A DNA stretch of 64,000 nt, taken from NCBI GenBank assembly GCA_902611815.1, contig CACMAZ010000001.1, positions 1 to 64,000 of the forward strand. Reading direction: 5' to 3'. Every line of letters begins with the position of its first letter. The stretch's first letter is position 1. The notes beneath the pieces are model-generated. The model ran no database searches. It was not told where the DNA came from and saw nothing but the letters and a program-made list of their open reading frames with translations. The position numbers were made by a program, and so were the translations under genes. Origin of the DNA: an uncultured Pelagibacteraceae bacterium (GTDB lineage: Bacteria; Pseudomonadota; Alphaproteobacteria; Pelagibacterales; Pelagibacteraceae). Shown in pieces: positions 10,338 through 19,847 of this stretch.

Positions 10338-11465
10338 GTGAACAAATCTTTAAATAGTTTAGGCTTAATGAGCGGCACATCTGGTGATGGTGTTGATGCT
10401 TCAGTAATCAATTCTGATGGCAAAGGATATTACAAAGTTTTAATAAATAAATACTTTAAGTATTCAGATGAAATTTCAGAAAATATCTACAAATTAAAAA
10501 GAAATATTAATAAAATTGACGATATAAAAAAATTTAGCACAGAAATAAACGATTTAGAGAGAAAAATTACCTTATTTCACTCAAATGTTGTTTCAAACTT
10601 TACAAAAAATAAAGACATTAAAATAGATTTAATTGGATTTCATGGGCAAACAATATTACATAATCCAAAAAACAAGTACTCAAAACAACTAGGTGATGGA
10701 AACTTGTTATCTCAACTTTCAAAAAAAAAGGTTATTTATAATTTTAGACAAAATGATTTGTTGAGGGGTGGGGAAGGGGCCCCCTTGTCACCAATCTTCC
10801 ATCAAATAATTGTTAAAGAAAAAAAGATTCATCTCCCAGTTTGTATTTTAAATATTGGTGGAATATCTAACCTAACTTTAATCAAAGATTTAAAAGAGGA
10901 AAATTTAATAAGTACAGACATCGGCCCTGGAAACTGTTTAATTGATGAATGGATTAGACGAAATAAAAAAGGTAATTACGATAAAAACGGTGAAATTGCA
11001 AGCCAAGGTAAAACAAATAAATTGATACTTGATCAAGCTTTAGATGATTTTGAAAATATTCCAGCTAAAAGTATAAACTCTTTTGATGTAAATGATTTCG
11101 AAATAAATTTTTTAAGAGGCCTCGATTTAGAAGATGGCGCTTCAACAATCACTGACTTCACAAGCAATATTATTGCAAGCAAATTATTAGCTACAATTTC
11201 AAAATATAATCAAAAAATTTGCAAAGTTATTCTATGCGGAGGGGGTAAAAAGAACAAAACTTTAATCGAAAGAATTAAAAGAGACAGTCATAACAAATTA
11301 AAATTTGAGACAACTGATGATTACGGTGTTGATGGTGACTTTGTGGAGTCCCAAGCATTTGCATATTTAGCTATTCGTTCATTTTTAAAACTTCCTATTT
11401 CTTTTCCAAATACAACTGGATGCGAATTACCTTCAACAGGTGGAATATTAGCAAAAAACTTTTAA
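10338..11465 (+). CDS. anmK: 1,6-anhydro-N-acetylmuramic acid kinase
   Basis: Phosphorylates and opens anhydro-MurNAc released during peptidoglycan recycling, giving MurNAc-6-phosphate. The ASKHA-fold signatures are visible: LGLMSGTSGDGVDAS at the amino end, LIGFHGQTILHNP, LNIGGISNLT, STDIGPGNCLIDEW and VILCGGGKKNKTLIE. The start is GTG at 10338 and the length of 375 residues is typical. Its TAA and the TAA of the convergent hydrolase share the four bases TTAA. In the window it is the only peptidoglycan-recycling gene, separated from mrcA by 4.5 kb. Confidence 0.95.
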   Translation: MNKSLNSLGLMSGTSGDGVDASVINSDGKGYYKVLINKYFKYSDEISENIYKLKRNINKIDDIKKFSTEINDLERKITLFHSNVVSNFTKNKDIKIDLIGFHGQTILHNPKNKYSKQLGDGNLLSQLSKKKVIYNFRQNDLLRGGEGAPLSPIFHQIIVKEKKIHLPVCILNIGGISNLTLIKDLKEENLISTDIGPGNCLIDEWIRRNKKGNYDKNGEIASQGKTNKLILDQALDDFENIPAKSINSFDVNDFEINFLRGLDLEDGASTITDFTSNIIASKLLATISKYNQKICKVILCGGGKKNKTLIERIKRDSHNKLKFETTDDYGVDGDFVESQAFAYLAIRSFLKLPISFPNTTGCELPSTGGILAKNF

Positions 11466-12118
11466 AATAAAGCTGATTCTTTTTGAATATATTTGTCTAA
11501 AACTTTTCTCAGGCTATTTTCAGATTTTGTAAAAAAATGATTGGCATCAGGAACTGATTGAAAATCTACTTTAATCCCTTTTTGTGAAGATAATCTTTTA
11601 TTAAGTTCATTAACATGATCTACTGGAACTAATTCATCTTTTTTTCCATAAACCATTAATCCTGAAGTCGGACAAGGTGATAAAAAAGAGAAATCGTATA
11701 CATTAGGTTGAGGTGAAATTGATATAAATCTATTAATTTCTGGTCTTCTCATTAAAAGTTGCATTGAAATTAAAGATCCAAAAGAAAAACCAGCAACCCA
11801 ACATTGCGAGTTATCAAAGTTCTCTCTTTCAATCCAATCCAAAGCAGCCGCAGCATCAGCAAGTTCACCTTGACCATTATCAAATTCACCATCACTTTTT
11901 CCAACACCTCTAAAATTTACACGACAAACTGAAAATCCATTATCCATAAACGCATGAAAAGTTTCAACTACAACCTTATTATTCATAGTACCTCCATATT
12001 GAGGATGAGGTTGTAATACTAAAGCGATTGGAGAAGTTATTTTTTGATTTTTATAATATTTTGCTTCTAATCTTCCAGCCGGTCCAGGAATAAATATTTC
12101 TACAATTTTATTTTCCAT
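11462..12118 (-). CDS. alpha/beta hydrolase, dienelactone-hydrolase/prolyl-peptidase-like
   Basis: A 218-residue single-domain alpha/beta hydrolase. It has the oxyanion-region HPQYGGTMNNKVV, the NFRGVGKSDGEFDNG loop, the nucleophile elbow GFSFGS with the catalytic Ser, YGKKDELVP with the likely catalytic Asp, and ANHFF with the His. This subgroup is widespread in alphaproteobacteria but its substrate is not established, so no specific reaction is assigned. It is divergent from the iscR-suf operon, and its ATG lies two bases from the first of two iron-box-like repeats, so it may share iron control (inference). It has no obvious Shine-Dalgarno sequence. Confidence 0.85.
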   Translation of the reverse strand: MENKIVEIFIPGPAGRLEAKYYKNQKITSPIALVLQPHPQYGGTMNNKVVVETFHAFMDNGFSVCRVNFRGVGKSDGEFDNGQGELADAAAALDWIERENFDNSQCWVAGFSFGSLISMQLLMRRPEINRFISISPQPNVYDFSFLSPCPTSGLMVYGKKDELVPVDHVNELNKRLSSQKGIKVDFQSVPDANHFFTKSENSLRKVLDKYIQKESALF

Positions 12119-12119
12119 A

Positions 12120-12172
12120 TTTGTTAATGATAATTATTCTCAAAAAATTTTTGTTAATGATAATTATTCTCA
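12120..12172. repeat. two tandem 23-bp direct repeats resembling Fur/IRO iron boxes
   Basis: The same 23 bases occur at 12120-12142 and 12150-12172, 30 bases apart, i.e. close to three helical turns and on the same face. Each contains GTTAATGATAATTATTCTC, which agrees with the classical 19-base Fur box at 16 positions. It also contains TGATAATTATTCTCA, which fits the TGA-N9-TCA pattern described for RirA IRO boxes in alphaproteobacteria. They lie between the hydrolase ATG and the iscR promoter. Which regulator binds is inference. Confidence 0.7.
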
Positions 12173-12229
12173 CAAAAAAACTTTATTTATCATAACGGAG
12201 TGACAAAATGCGAGTCTTTTTAATTTCAA

Positions 12230-12254
12230 AAACTTGACTATTTTAGTCGGGTAT
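12230..12254 (+). promoter_or_regulatory. IscR type 1 binding site over the suf promoter
   Basis: The 25 bases at 12230-12254 follow the type 1 IscR box pattern at all but one position. Key parts are CTTGACTA, a TTT centre and TAGTCGGGTAT, forming the palindrome GACTA-TTT-TAGTC. It overlaps the -35 element, as at the E. coli isc promoter, which predicts repression by holo-IscR and autoregulation of the operon. Confidence 0.85.
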
Positions 12255-12262
12255 ATATATAA
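12234..12262 (+). promoter_or_regulatory. predicted sigma70 promoter of iscR-suf
   Basis: TTGACT (12234-12239) forms a near-consensus -35. A TATATAA stretch (12256-12262) gives a -10 with 16 bases of spacing. The iscR ATG follows at 12282, so the leader would be very short. No Shine-Dalgarno is evident before the ATG. Confidence 0.7.
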
Positions 12263-12281
12263 GTCGCATAAATAAACGATT

Positions 12282-12704
12282 ATGAAGCTAAATACTAAAT
12301 CAAGATATGCAGTAATGGCGCTCGCTGACATGGCTGTTTTTTCAAGAAATAATGCAGTCAGTTTAAGAGATATTTCATTAAGACAAGGCATATCTCTTCT
12401 TTATTTAGAGCAAATATTTCTAAGATTAAAAAAAAATAATATAGTAAAAAGTGTAAGAGGAATTAATGGTGGATATATACTTGTTAAAAGTCCTAAAGAG
12501 CTAAAAATTTCAGATATACTATTAGCATTAGATCAAAAAGTTAAAACAATAGGATGCAAAAAAGATTCTAAGAAATCTTGCAACGGTAAAAGCACCAAAT
12601 GTATTACCCATAATTTCTGGGATGAATTAGATATTCATATAAATAGTTTTTTTGAAAATAAAAAATTGAGTGATTTATTAAAAAATAGAGAGACAAGGAT
12701 ATAA
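12282..12704 (+). CDS. iscR: Rrf2-family iron-sulfur cluster regulator IscR
   Basis: Transcriptional regulator that senses Fe-S supply with its own [2Fe-2S] cluster. The 140 residues begin MKLNTKSRYAVMALADMA, contain the winged-helix core QGISLLYLEQIFLRLKKN and the wing VRGINGGY, and carry the cluster ligands Cys92, Cys100 and Cys107 plus His110 (in GCKKDSKKSC, KSTKCITHNFW). The cysteine spacing is slightly wider than in E. coli (92, 98, 104). It is first in the suf operon, directly abutting sufB, and is preceded by a matching IscR box. The related regulator RirA is a possible alternative, but the C-terminal ligand pattern and the operator favour IscR. Confidence 0.93.
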   Translation: MKLNTKSRYAVMALADMAVFSRNNAVSLRDISLRQGISLLYLEQIFLRLKKNNIVKSVRGINGGYILVKSPKELKISDILLALDQKVKTIGCKKDSKKSCNGKSTKCITHNFWDELDIHINSFFENKKLSDLLKNRETRI

Positions 12705-14141
12705 ATGAGAGATAAACAAATAGAAGATCTAAAAGATTATAAATATGGTTTTTCAACAGATATTGAAAACTTTAAAGCTCCAAAAGGGTTAAATGAAGAT
12801 GTAATTAAGTTTATATCAAATATTAAAAAAGAACCTCAATGGCTATTAGATTGGAGACTTAAAGCTTTTGAAAGACTAAAAGTTTTAAAAGAACCAGATT
12901 GGCAAAAACCAAAATACCCAAAAATTGATTATCAAGACCTTTATTATTATTCAGCTCCAAAAAGCTTTAAAGATAAACCAAAAAGTCTTGATGAATTAGA
13001 TCCAAAATTACTTGAAACTTATCAAAAGCTAGGAATTCCACTTAATGAACAAAAAAGATTAAATGGGATAGCTGTTGATGCAGTGTTTGACTCAGTTTCT
13101 GTAGCTACAACTTTTAAAGAAACTTTAACAAAACAAGGGATAATATTTTGTTCGATTTCTGAAGCAGTACAAAAACATCCGGAACTAGTAAAAAAGTATT
13201 TAGGAACCGTCATACCATTAACAGATCATTTTTTTGCAACACTTAACTCAGCAGTTTTTACAGACGGATCATTTGTTTATATTCCACCAGGAGTAAGATG
13301 CCCTATGGAGCTATCGACTTATTTTAGAATTAATGCATCTGATACAGGTCAATTTGAAAGGACTTTAATTATTGCTGATAAAGGAAGTTACGTAAGTTAT
13401 CTAGAAGGATGTACTGCACCAATGAGGGATGAAAATCAATTACATGCTGCTAATGTTGAACTTATTGCATTGGATGATGCGGAAATAAAATATTCTACTG
13501 TTCAAAACTGGTATCCTGGAGACAAGGATGGCATAGGTGGAATATATAATTTTGTAACAAAAAGAGGTTTATGCAAAGGTAAGAATTCTAAAATTTCTTG
13601 GACACAAGTTGAAACTGGATCTGCAATTACTTGGAAATACCCGAGCTGTATTTTAAAAGGTGATAATTCAATAGGTGAATTTTATTCAATTGCTATTACT
13701 AATAATCATCAAAAAGCTGACACAGGCACAAAAATGATACATCTTGGAAAAAATACAAAGAGTAAAATTATTTCAAAAGGTATAAGCGCAGGTTTTTCAG
13801 ACATGACATATAGAGGTCTTGTAGATATTTCACCAAAAGCTACAAATTCAAATAATTTCACACAGTGCGACTCCTTACTAATGGGTAATAAATGTGGAGC
13901 ACATACAGTTCCATATATTAAAAATAAAAACTCAGACTCTAATATTGCTCATGAAGCAACAACGTCTAAAATTAGCGAAGAACAATTACATTATTGTCAG
14001 CAACGAGGATTAAATCCTGAAGAAGCAGTTGGTTTAATAGTAAATGGTTTTTGTAAAGAAGTATTACAACAGTTGCCAATGGAATTTGCAGTCGAAGCTC
14101 AAAAGTTAGTTGGAATTAGCTTAGAAGGAAGTGTTGGGTAA
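12705..14141 (+). CDS. sufB: Fe-S cluster assembly scaffold protein SufB
   Basis: Core scaffold subunit of the SufBC2D complex on which [Fe-S] clusters are built. The 478 residues are conserved throughout: [10 protein letters not shown] near residue 50, [59 protein letters not shown], and the C-terminal beta-helix block with [17 protein letters not shown] and [16 protein letters not shown]. The Cys in the CDSLLMG block is the position known to matter for cluster building. It starts immediately after the iscR stop; its stop overlaps the sufC start (TAATG). Confidence 0.98.
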   Translation: MRDKQIEDLKDYKYGFSTDIENFKAPKGLNEDVIKFISNIKKEPQWLLDWRLKAFERLKVLKEPDWQKPKYPKIDYQDLYYYSAPKSFKDKPKSLDELDPKLLETYQKLGIPLNEQKRLNGIAVDAVFDSVSVATTFKETLTKQGIIFCSISEAVQKHPELVKKYLGTVIPLTDHFFATLNSAVFTDGSFVYIPPGVRCPMELSTYFRINASDTGQFERTLIIADKGSYVSYLEGCTAPMRDENQLHAANVELIALDDAEIKYSTVQNWYPGDKDGIGGIYNFVTKRGLCKGKNSKISWTQVETGSAITWKYPSCILKGDNSIGEFYSIAITNNHQKADTGTKMIHLGKNTKSKIISKGISAGFSDMTYRGLVDISPKATNSNNFTQCDSLLMGNKCGAHTVPYIKNKNSDSNIAHEATTSKISEEQLHYCQQRGLNPEEAVGLIVNGFCKEVLQQLPMEFAVEAQKLVGISLEGSVG

Positions 14142-14875
14142 TGTTAAAAATTAATAATCTAAGTGCCAAAATTGATAACAAATCTATTTTACAAGATTTC
14201 AAATTAGAGATTAATCCTGGCGAAGTCCACGCAATAATGGGTCCAAATGGTTCGGGTAAAAGCACATTATCTAACATTTTATCTGGAAAAAAAGGATACG
14301 ATGTAACAGGAGAGGTTTTATTTGAAAATAAGGATTTATTTTCATTAGAAACTGAAGAACGTGCACACAAGGGAATTTTTTTAGCTTTTCAATATCCATT
14401 AGAGATACCAGGAGTTAACACCAATGTTTTTTTAAAAACTTCATTAAATGCAATCAAAAAGGCAAGAGGTGAAAAAGAATTGGATGCAATACAGTTTTTA
14501 AAACTAGTTAAAGAAAAAGCAAAAGAACTTAAATTTGACGAGGAAAAATTAGGCAGACAACTTAATGTTGGTTTTTCTGGTGGAGAAAAAAAAAAAAATG
14601 AAATTCTTCAAATGTCTATTTTAAATCCGAAACTTTCTATTTTAGATGAAACAGATTCAGGCTTAGATATTGATGCTCTTAAAACTGTTGCAGAAGGTGT
14701 TAATGCATTAAGAAAGAAAAATAACTCTTTTCTAATTATTACTCACTATCAAAGATTACTTGAATACATCAAACCTGATTTTGTTCATGTCTTAATGAAT
14801 GGAAAAATAATTAAATCTGGCGGTCCAGAACTAGCACTCGAGCTAGAGAAGAAAGGATACGAAAATATTAATTAA
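14141..14875 (+). CDS. sufC: Fe-S assembly ATPase SufC
   Basis: ABC-type ATPase that drives conformational change in SufBD. It has Walker A GPNGSGKST, the Q-loop FQYPLEIPG, the SufC-type signature NVGFSGGEKKKNEILQM, Walker B LSILDETDSGLD and the switch His in IITHYQRLL. The length of 244 residues is standard. The poly-A stretch coding GGEKKKNE (around 14583-14597) is a homopolymer run to check in raw reads, but the frame is intact. Confidence 0.98.
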   Translation: MLKINNLSAKIDNKSILQDFKLEINPGEVHAIMGPNGSGKSTLSNILSGKKGYDVTGEVLFENKDLFSLETEERAHKGIFLAFQYPLEIPGVNTNVFLKTSLNAIKKARGEKELDAIQFLKLVKEKAKELKFDEEKLGRQLNVGFSGGEKKKNEILQMSILNPKLSILDETDSGLDIDALKTVAEGVNALRKKNNSFLIITHYQRLLEYIKPDFVHVLMNGKIIKSGGPELALELEKKGYENIN

Positions 14876-16123
14876 ATGGAAGAGCAATTAAAAATAGATT
14901 TTGAAAAAAAGTTAAAAGATTTCTCATATTCTGACCAGGAAAAAAAATTTAAGGAAACTAACTTTAAAGAATTTCTTAAGCAAGGTTTTCCTAATAGAAA
15001 GTTAGAGAACTGGAAATTTTCTGATCTAAATCAAATAATTAAGAACAACATTGGTGAATTAACTTTCTACAACGACTATAAAAAAGAAAATCAAATTGAT
15101 AAAATCGAATTAATAAGAGAGTTAGAACATAATAGAATTATTATAGTAGATGGAAAAATTGAAAAGATCGATTTTAAGTTTGAAGAAAAAGATAAAATTG
15201 AAGTTTTAGATGAACAGGGTGAAGAAACTATTAAAGAAAATATTAATTCATTAATTAACTTAAATAACGCTTTTTCTAATAAATTCTGCAAAATTATTAT
15301 TAAAAAAAATTATAGTTTAAAAAAACCTTTAGTCATTTATCATTCAACAAATAAAAATACACAATCAAAAAATACTAATTCGAGAATTGATTTTAAGTTA
15401 GAGGAAAATGCATGTTTAAGAATAATTGATATTTTCAAGGACAATTCAGAGAAAAATTTTCTTAATATTTATTATAATTTTGAATTAGATAAATCATCAA
15501 TATTAAAAAACTATAAAATAGATAAATCAATAAACAATAATGTTAAATATTCTTATAACAATGTTAAGCAGCAGGCTAACAGTATTTCTGAAACTTTTAT
15601 ATTATCAAGTGGATCAAAATTTTTCAAAAACGAAATTAACTGCGATCTTCTAGGACAGCATTCTTCAGCTTTTGTAAATGGAATTTTTGATTTAGATGAT
15701 GAAAATCATCATGAAATAAAATCAAATATTAATCATCTGGTAGAAAATACTAAAAGTTATCAATTAGTAAAAAGTGTATTAGAAAAAAAATCTAAAGCTG
15801 TTTATCAAGGGAAAATTTTTGTAAGTTCTGAGGCTCAAAAAACAGACGGTTACCAATTAAGTAACGCAATACTTTTAAGTGAAAATTCAGAGTTTAATGC
15901 AAAACCTGAGTTAGAGATTTATGCTGATGATGTAAAATGTTCTCATGGATCCTCATCAGGAAGTTTAGATGAGAACTCAATATTTTATCTAATGTCTAGA
16001 GGATTGAATTATAAAGAAGCAAAAAAACTTCTTATCAATGGTTTTTTATTAGATGTTATTGAAAAAATAACAGACGAAGAGATTAAAAACCTAATTAAAG
16101 ATTTATTGGGAGTTAAAGAATGA
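14876..16123 (+). CDS. sufD: Fe-S assembly protein SufD
   Basis: Partner of SufB in the SufBC2D scaffold. At 415 residues it is typical in size but much less conserved than SufB and unusually rich in Lys, Asn, Ile and Glu. Family landmarks include FPNRKLENWKFSDL near residue 40, LGQHSSAFVNGIFDL, AVYQGKIFVSSEAQKTDGYQLSNA, and the C-terminal CSHGSSSGSLDENSIFYLMSRGL with the conserved Cys-Ser-His-Gly. It abuts sufC and overlaps sufS by 4 bases (ATGA). Confidence 0.95.
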   Translation: MEEQLKIDFEKKLKDFSYSDQEKKFKETNFKEFLKQGFPNRKLENWKFSDLNQIIKNNIGELTFYNDYKKENQIDKIELIRELEHNRIIIVDGKIEKIDFKFEEKDKIEVLDEQGEETIKENINSLINLNNAFSNKFCKIIIKKNYSLKKPLVIYHSTNKNTQSKNTNSRIDFKLEENACLRIIDIFKDNSEKNFLNIYYNFELDKSSILKNYKIDKSINNNVKYSYNNVKQQANSISETFILSSGSKFFKNEINCDLLGQHSSAFVNGIFDLDDENHHEIKSNINHLVENTKSYQLVKSVLEKKSKAVYQGKIFVSSEAQKTDGYQLSNAILLSENSEFNAKPELEIYADDVKCSHGSSSGSLDENSIFYLMSRGLNYKEAKKLLINGFLLDVIEKITDEEIKNLIKDLLGVKE

Positions 16124-17334
16124 GCTTAAAAGATATTAAAAAACAATTTCCTATCTTTAGTAATAAAATACAAAATAATGATCTTGTATATTTAGACAGC
16201 GCAAATTCCTCACAAAAACCCCAAATAGTTGTAGACAGAATTTATGATTTTTATACTAAAGAATTTTCAAATGTTGGAAGAAGTATTCATTATTTAGCAG
16301 TTGCAGCTACTAATTTATATGAAAATACAAGAACTTTAGTTCAAAAATATATTAATGCAAAAGATAAGAATGAAATAGTTTTTACTAAAGGCGCAACAGA
16401 GGCAATCAATTTAGTTGCAAATACATTTGGTCAAAAATATTTAAAAAAGGGTGATGAAGTTCTGCTTACAGAATTAGAACATCACTCAAACTATGTTCCT
16501 TGGCACTATTTGAGAAAATCAAAGGGTGTTAAAATTAAATTTGCAGAAATGGATGAAAATGGAGATGTAACTTTAGAAACAATTGAAAAAAACATTACTG
16601 ATAAGACTAAAATTATAGCTATCACCCATTTATCTAATGTAACAGGCGCAATATTGCCTGTAAAAGAAATTACGAAATTAGCACACTCAAAAAATATTCC
16701 AGTGTTAATTGATGGATGTCAAGGCGCACCTCATTTAAAGCTTGATATGCAAGATCTTGATTGTGATTTTTATGCAATCTCATGTCACAAAATGTATGGA
16801 CCAACAGGACTAGGTATTTTGTATGCGAAGAAAAAATGGTTAGAGGAATTACCTCCATATCAAGGTGGTGGCGGAATGATAAGAGAAGTTAAAAAAGAGG
16901 GAATTACATTTGGAGAATTACCAAATAAATATGAAGCTGGAACAATGGCGACCGCTCAAGTTATTGCATTTGGAGAGTCTATCAAGTTTATAAATAAAAT
17001 TGGAATTGAAAATATTGAAAAACATGAAAGGGAACTAACTGTTTATGGTGAGGAAGTATTAAGAAAAAATAACTCTGTAAAACTAATTGGAAACCCTAAA
17101 GATAAAGGATCGGTGTTATCATTTACTTTAGACGGTGTTCATCCTCATGATATTGCAACTATTCTTGATGAAGATGGTGTTGCAATTAGAGCTGGCCATC
17201 ATTGTTGTCAAATTTTGCATGAGAAACTTGGTTTATCAGCAACAGCAAGAGCTTCATTAGGAGTTTACAATACTAAAGAAGATTTAGACCAACTTAATGA
17301 ATCATTAAATAAGTGTAAAAAAATATTTAGCTAA
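16120..17334 (+). CDS. sufS: cysteine desulfurase SufS
   Basis: PLP enzyme removing sulfur from cysteine as an enzyme-bound persulfide for cluster assembly. It shows VYLDSANSSQKPQIV at the start, FTKGATEAINLVAN, LTELEHHSNYVPWH, IDGCQGAPHL, the PLP lysine in ISCHKMYGPTGLG, and the catalytic Cys in RAGHHCCQ near residue 361. The 404-residue length and these motifs mark it as the group II (SufS/CsdA) type. The next gene encodes a SufU-type protein rather than SufE, suggesting that SufU is its sulfur acceptor. Confidence 0.97.
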   Translation: MSLKDIKKQFPIFSNKIQNNDLVYLDSANSSQKPQIVVDRIYDFYTKEFSNVGRSIHYLAVAATNLYENTRTLVQKYINAKDKNEIVFTKGATEAINLVANTFGQKYLKKGDEVLLTELEHHSNYVPWHYLRKSKGVKIKFAEMDENGDVTLETIEKNITDKTKIIAITHLSNVTGAILPVKEITKLAHSKNIPVLIDGCQGAPHLKLDMQDLDCDFYAISCHKMYGPTGLGILYAKKKWLEELPPYQGGGGMIREVKKEGITFGELPNKYEAGTMATAQVIAFGESIKFINKIGIENIEKHERELTVYGEEVLRKNNSVKLIGNPKDKGSVLSFTLDGVHPHDIATILDEDGVAIRAGHHCCQILHEKLGLSATARASLGVYNTKEDLDQLNESLNKCKKIFS

Positions 17335-17336
17335 CA

Positions 17337-17807
17337 ATGGATTTAAAAGAGCTTTATCAAGAAATAATCTTAGATCACGGGAAGAACCCGAGGAATTTAG
17401 GTAAATTTGAAAACTTTAATAAAGATGCAGAGGGTTACAATCCTTTATGCGGAGACAAAGTTCACGTTTATTTAAAATTAAATGAAGATAAAGAAATTGA
17501 AGATATATCTTTTGAAGGACATGGCTGTGCAATTTCAATGGCATCAGCATCAATAATGACTGAATTAATGAAAGATAAAAAAAATTCTGAGGTAAAAGAA
17601 ATCTTAAATGATTTTTTAGATATGATTAAACAAAGTCCTGAATTAAAATCACAATTAATCAAAGAAGACGAAAAAACTAAGCTAATGTCATTATCAGGAG
17701 TTAAACGATACCCAATGAGAGTAAAGTGTGCTACTATAGCTTGGCATGCTTTAGCTTCGGCTATGAATTATAAAAAAGATGAAAATAATAGTGAGAAATT
17801 TATTTAA
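17337..17807 (+). CDS. sufU: SufU-type (NifU-like) sulfur-transfer protein
   Basis: A 156-residue IscU-fold protein. The conserved ligands are in NPLCGDKVHVY (Cys and Asp), EGHGCAISMASAS (second Cys) and MRVKCATIAWHAL (third Cys). The segment between, LMSLSGVKRYPMRVKC, carries the GVKxYPxR insertion that marks SufU rather than IscU. In Bacillus, SufU takes persulfide sulfur from SufS through a zinc-ligand swap. It sits just after sufS in the operon, where many Proteobacteria have sufE. A scaffold role is possible but less likely with SufBCD present. Confidence 0.9.
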   Translation: MDLKELYQEIILDHGKNPRNLGKFENFNKDAEGYNPLCGDKVHVYLKLNEDKEIEDISFEGHGCAISMASASIMTELMKDKKNSEVKEILNDFLDMIKQSPELKSQLIKEDEKTKLMSLSGVKRYPMRVKCATIAWHALASAMNYKKDENNSEKFI

Positions 17808-17809
17808 TT

Positions 17810-18109
17810 ATGGAACTTAAAGAAAAAATTATAGGGGAGATCAAAAAAATCTACGATCCTGAAATACCAGTCAATATTTATGATCTTGGTTTAATTTACG
17901 ATGTAAAAGTGGACGATAAAAATAACGTAGATGTAAAAATGACACTTACTACCCCTAACTGTCCAGTAGCAGAAAGCTTACCGATGGAAGTTGAAAACAC
18001 AGTTAAAGAAGTTAAAGAAGTAAATAAAGTAAACTTAGAGTTGGTATGGGATCCACCTTGGGATAAATCAATGATTACTGAGGCAGGAAAATTAGAGTTA
18101 AATCTATGA
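17810..18109 (+). CDS. sufT: SufT, MIP18/DUF59-family Fe-S maturation factor
   Basis: Small DUF59 protein (99 residues) that assists Fe-S protein maturation. It has the family pattern YDPEIPVNIYDLGLIYDV near the start, MTLTTPNCPVAESLP with the functional Cys, and ELVWDPPWDKSMITEAGK at the end. Full-length stand-alone SufT proteins are longer, often about 120 or more residues, so this one is near-minimal. It overlaps sufA by 4 bases (ATGA), consistent with one operon. Confidence 0.93.
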   Translation: MELKEKIIGEIKKIYDPEIPVNIYDLGLIYDVKVDDKNNVDVKMTLTTPNCPVAESLPMEVENTVKEVKEVNKVNLELVWDPPWDKSMITEAGKLELNL

Positions 18110-18435
18110 CACAAGTAATTAAATTAAGCGATAAAGCAGCTGATAGAATAAAAGAAATACTTTCAGAAAATAAAGATTCATTAGGTGTAAGGATTGGCGT
18201 AAAAAGTGGTGGTTGTGCAGGAATGTCTTACATCATGGAATATGCTAAAACACAGCAACCAAATGATGAATTAATAGAAGACAAAGGTGTTAAAGTTTTT
18301 ATAGACCCAAGTGCTATAATGTATCTTCTTGGAACAGAAATGGATTACAAAGTAGAAGAGTTCTCATCTTCATTCGTATTCAATAACCCAAACGAAACTG
18401 AACGTTGTGGATGTGGCGAGTCTTTTAAAATATAA
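18106..18435 (+). CDS. sufA: A-type Fe-S carrier protein SufA/IscA
   Basis: Carries assembled clusters to apoproteins. The three cluster-binding cysteines are visible: one in KSGGCAGMSY and two in ERCGCGESF near the C terminus. The 109-residue length is typical. It is the last gene of the operon, and only 5 bases separate its stop from that of convergent glnA, leaving no room for a conventional terminator. Confidence 0.96.
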   Translation: MTQVIKLSDKAADRIKEILSENKDSLGVRIGVKSGGCAGMSYIMEYAKTQQPNDELIEDKGVKVFIDPSAIMYLLGTEMDYKVEEFSSSFVFNNPNETERCGCGESFKI

Positions 18436-18440
18436 TTAAA

Positions 18441-19847
18441 TTAACAACTGTAATACATCTCAAATTCAATTGGATGTGGAGTATGTTCAAAATTATGAAC
18501 CTCTTCCATCTTCAATGAAATGTATGCATCAATCTGGTCGTCTGTAAAAACACCACCTTCAGTTAAGAATTTTCTGTCCTTATCTAAGCTCTCCATTGCT
18601 TCTCTTAAAGAACCACAGACAGTTGGGATTTTACTCACTTCCTCCTCTGATAATGCATAAAGGTCTTTATCAAAAGATTTACCAGGATTAATTTTATTTT
18701 TAATTCCATCTAACCCAGCCATTAACATAGCAGCAAAAGTTAAGTAAGGATTTCCAGCTGCATCACCAAATCTGATTTCACATCTTGCAGCTTTTTTACT
18801 TAATGTTATTGGTATTCTACATGAAGCTGATCTATTTCTTGCAGAATAAGCTAATAATACTGGTGCTTCAAATCCAGGAATTAATCTCTTATAACTATTA
18901 GTTGTTGCGTTAGAAAATGCGTTGATTGCTTTAGCGTGTTTTAAAATTCCACCAATGTAATTTAAAGCAAGATCCGATAGTCCAGCATATTTGTCTCCTG
19001 AAAATAATGCCTTATCACCTTTCCATATAGATTGGTGTACGTGCATTCCAGAACCATTATCACCTTTAACTGGTTTAGGCATAAATGTTGCTGTCTTGCC
19101 AAATGAGTGAGATACCATGTGAACGGCGTACTTATAAAGTTGCAAATTATCTGCTTGATCTACAAGTGTTCCAAAGTACATACCTAATTCGTGTTGGCTT
19201 GGTGCTACTTCATGGTGGTGTTTCTCAACTTTAATACCCATGTCTTTCATAGCTTTTAAATATTCACTTCTCATATCTTGAGCACTATCAACCGGTGGCA
19301 CTGGGAAATATCCGCCCTTAATACCAGGTCTGTGACCCATGTTTCCATTGTCATAGTCTTTACCTGTATTGTAAGGACCCTCTGTACTATCTATTTTAAA
19401 ACCTGTTTCATTCATATCGTTTTTAAACTTAACGTCATCAAATACAAAAAATTCTGCCTCTGGACCAAAAAATGCTTTATCGCCAATACCTGATTTTTTT
19501 AGATAGGCTTCAGCTTTTTTTGCTGTTCCTCTTGGATCTCTTTCATACGGATCTTTTTTAATTGCATCTAAAATATCGCAAAAGATATTTAGAGTATTAT
19601 GAGATGTAAAAGGGTCAACTATTGCTCTAGATAAATCTGGTTTCAAAATCATGTCGGACTCGTTAATTGCTTTCCAACCTGCAATTGATGAACCATCAAA
19701 AAATATTCCTTCTTCTAACATATCGCCATCTACTACTTTGGCATCCATAGTAACATGTTGAAGTTTTCCTCGAGGATCAGTAAATCTTAGATCTACGTAT
19801 TCTATTTCTTTATCTTTAATTGTTTTAAGTACGTTATTTGCGCTCAT
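18441..19847 (-). CDS. glnA: glutamine synthetase type I
   Basis: Makes glutamine from glutamate, ammonia and ATP; the main ammonium entry point. The 468 residues show [17 protein letters not shown], the metal-binding [23 protein letters not shown], the ATP-binding [19 protein letters not shown] and [11 protein letters not shown]. The adenylylation tyrosine is retained in [15 protein letters not shown], so control by a GlnE-type enzyme is possible. A good ribosome site (TTTGGAGATAACATT) precedes the ATG. The gene stands alone on its strand, with no glnB beside it. Confidence 0.98.
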   Translation of the reverse strand: MSANNVLKTIKDKEIEYVDLRFTDPRGKLQHVTMDAKVVDGDMLEEGIFFDGSSIAGWKAINESDMILKPDLSRAIVDPFTSHNTLNIFCDILDAIKKDPYERDPRGTAKKAEAYLKKSGIGDKAFFGPEAEFFVFDDVKFKNDMNETGFKIDSTEGPYNTGKDYDNGNMGHRPGIKGGYFPVPPVDSAQDMRSEYLKAMKDMGIKVEKHHHEVAPSQHELGMYFGTLVDQADNLQLYKYAVHMVSHSFGKTATFMPKPVKGDNGSGMHVHQSIWKGDKALFSGDKYAGLSDLALNYIGGILKHAKAINAFSNATTNSYKRLIPGFEAPVLLAYSARNRSASCRIPITLSKKAARCEIRFGDAAGNPYLTFAAMLMAGLDGIKNKINPGKSFDKDLYALSEEEVSKIPTVCGSLREAMESLDKDRKFLTEGGVFTDDQIDAYISLKMEEVHNFEHTPHPIEFEMYYSC

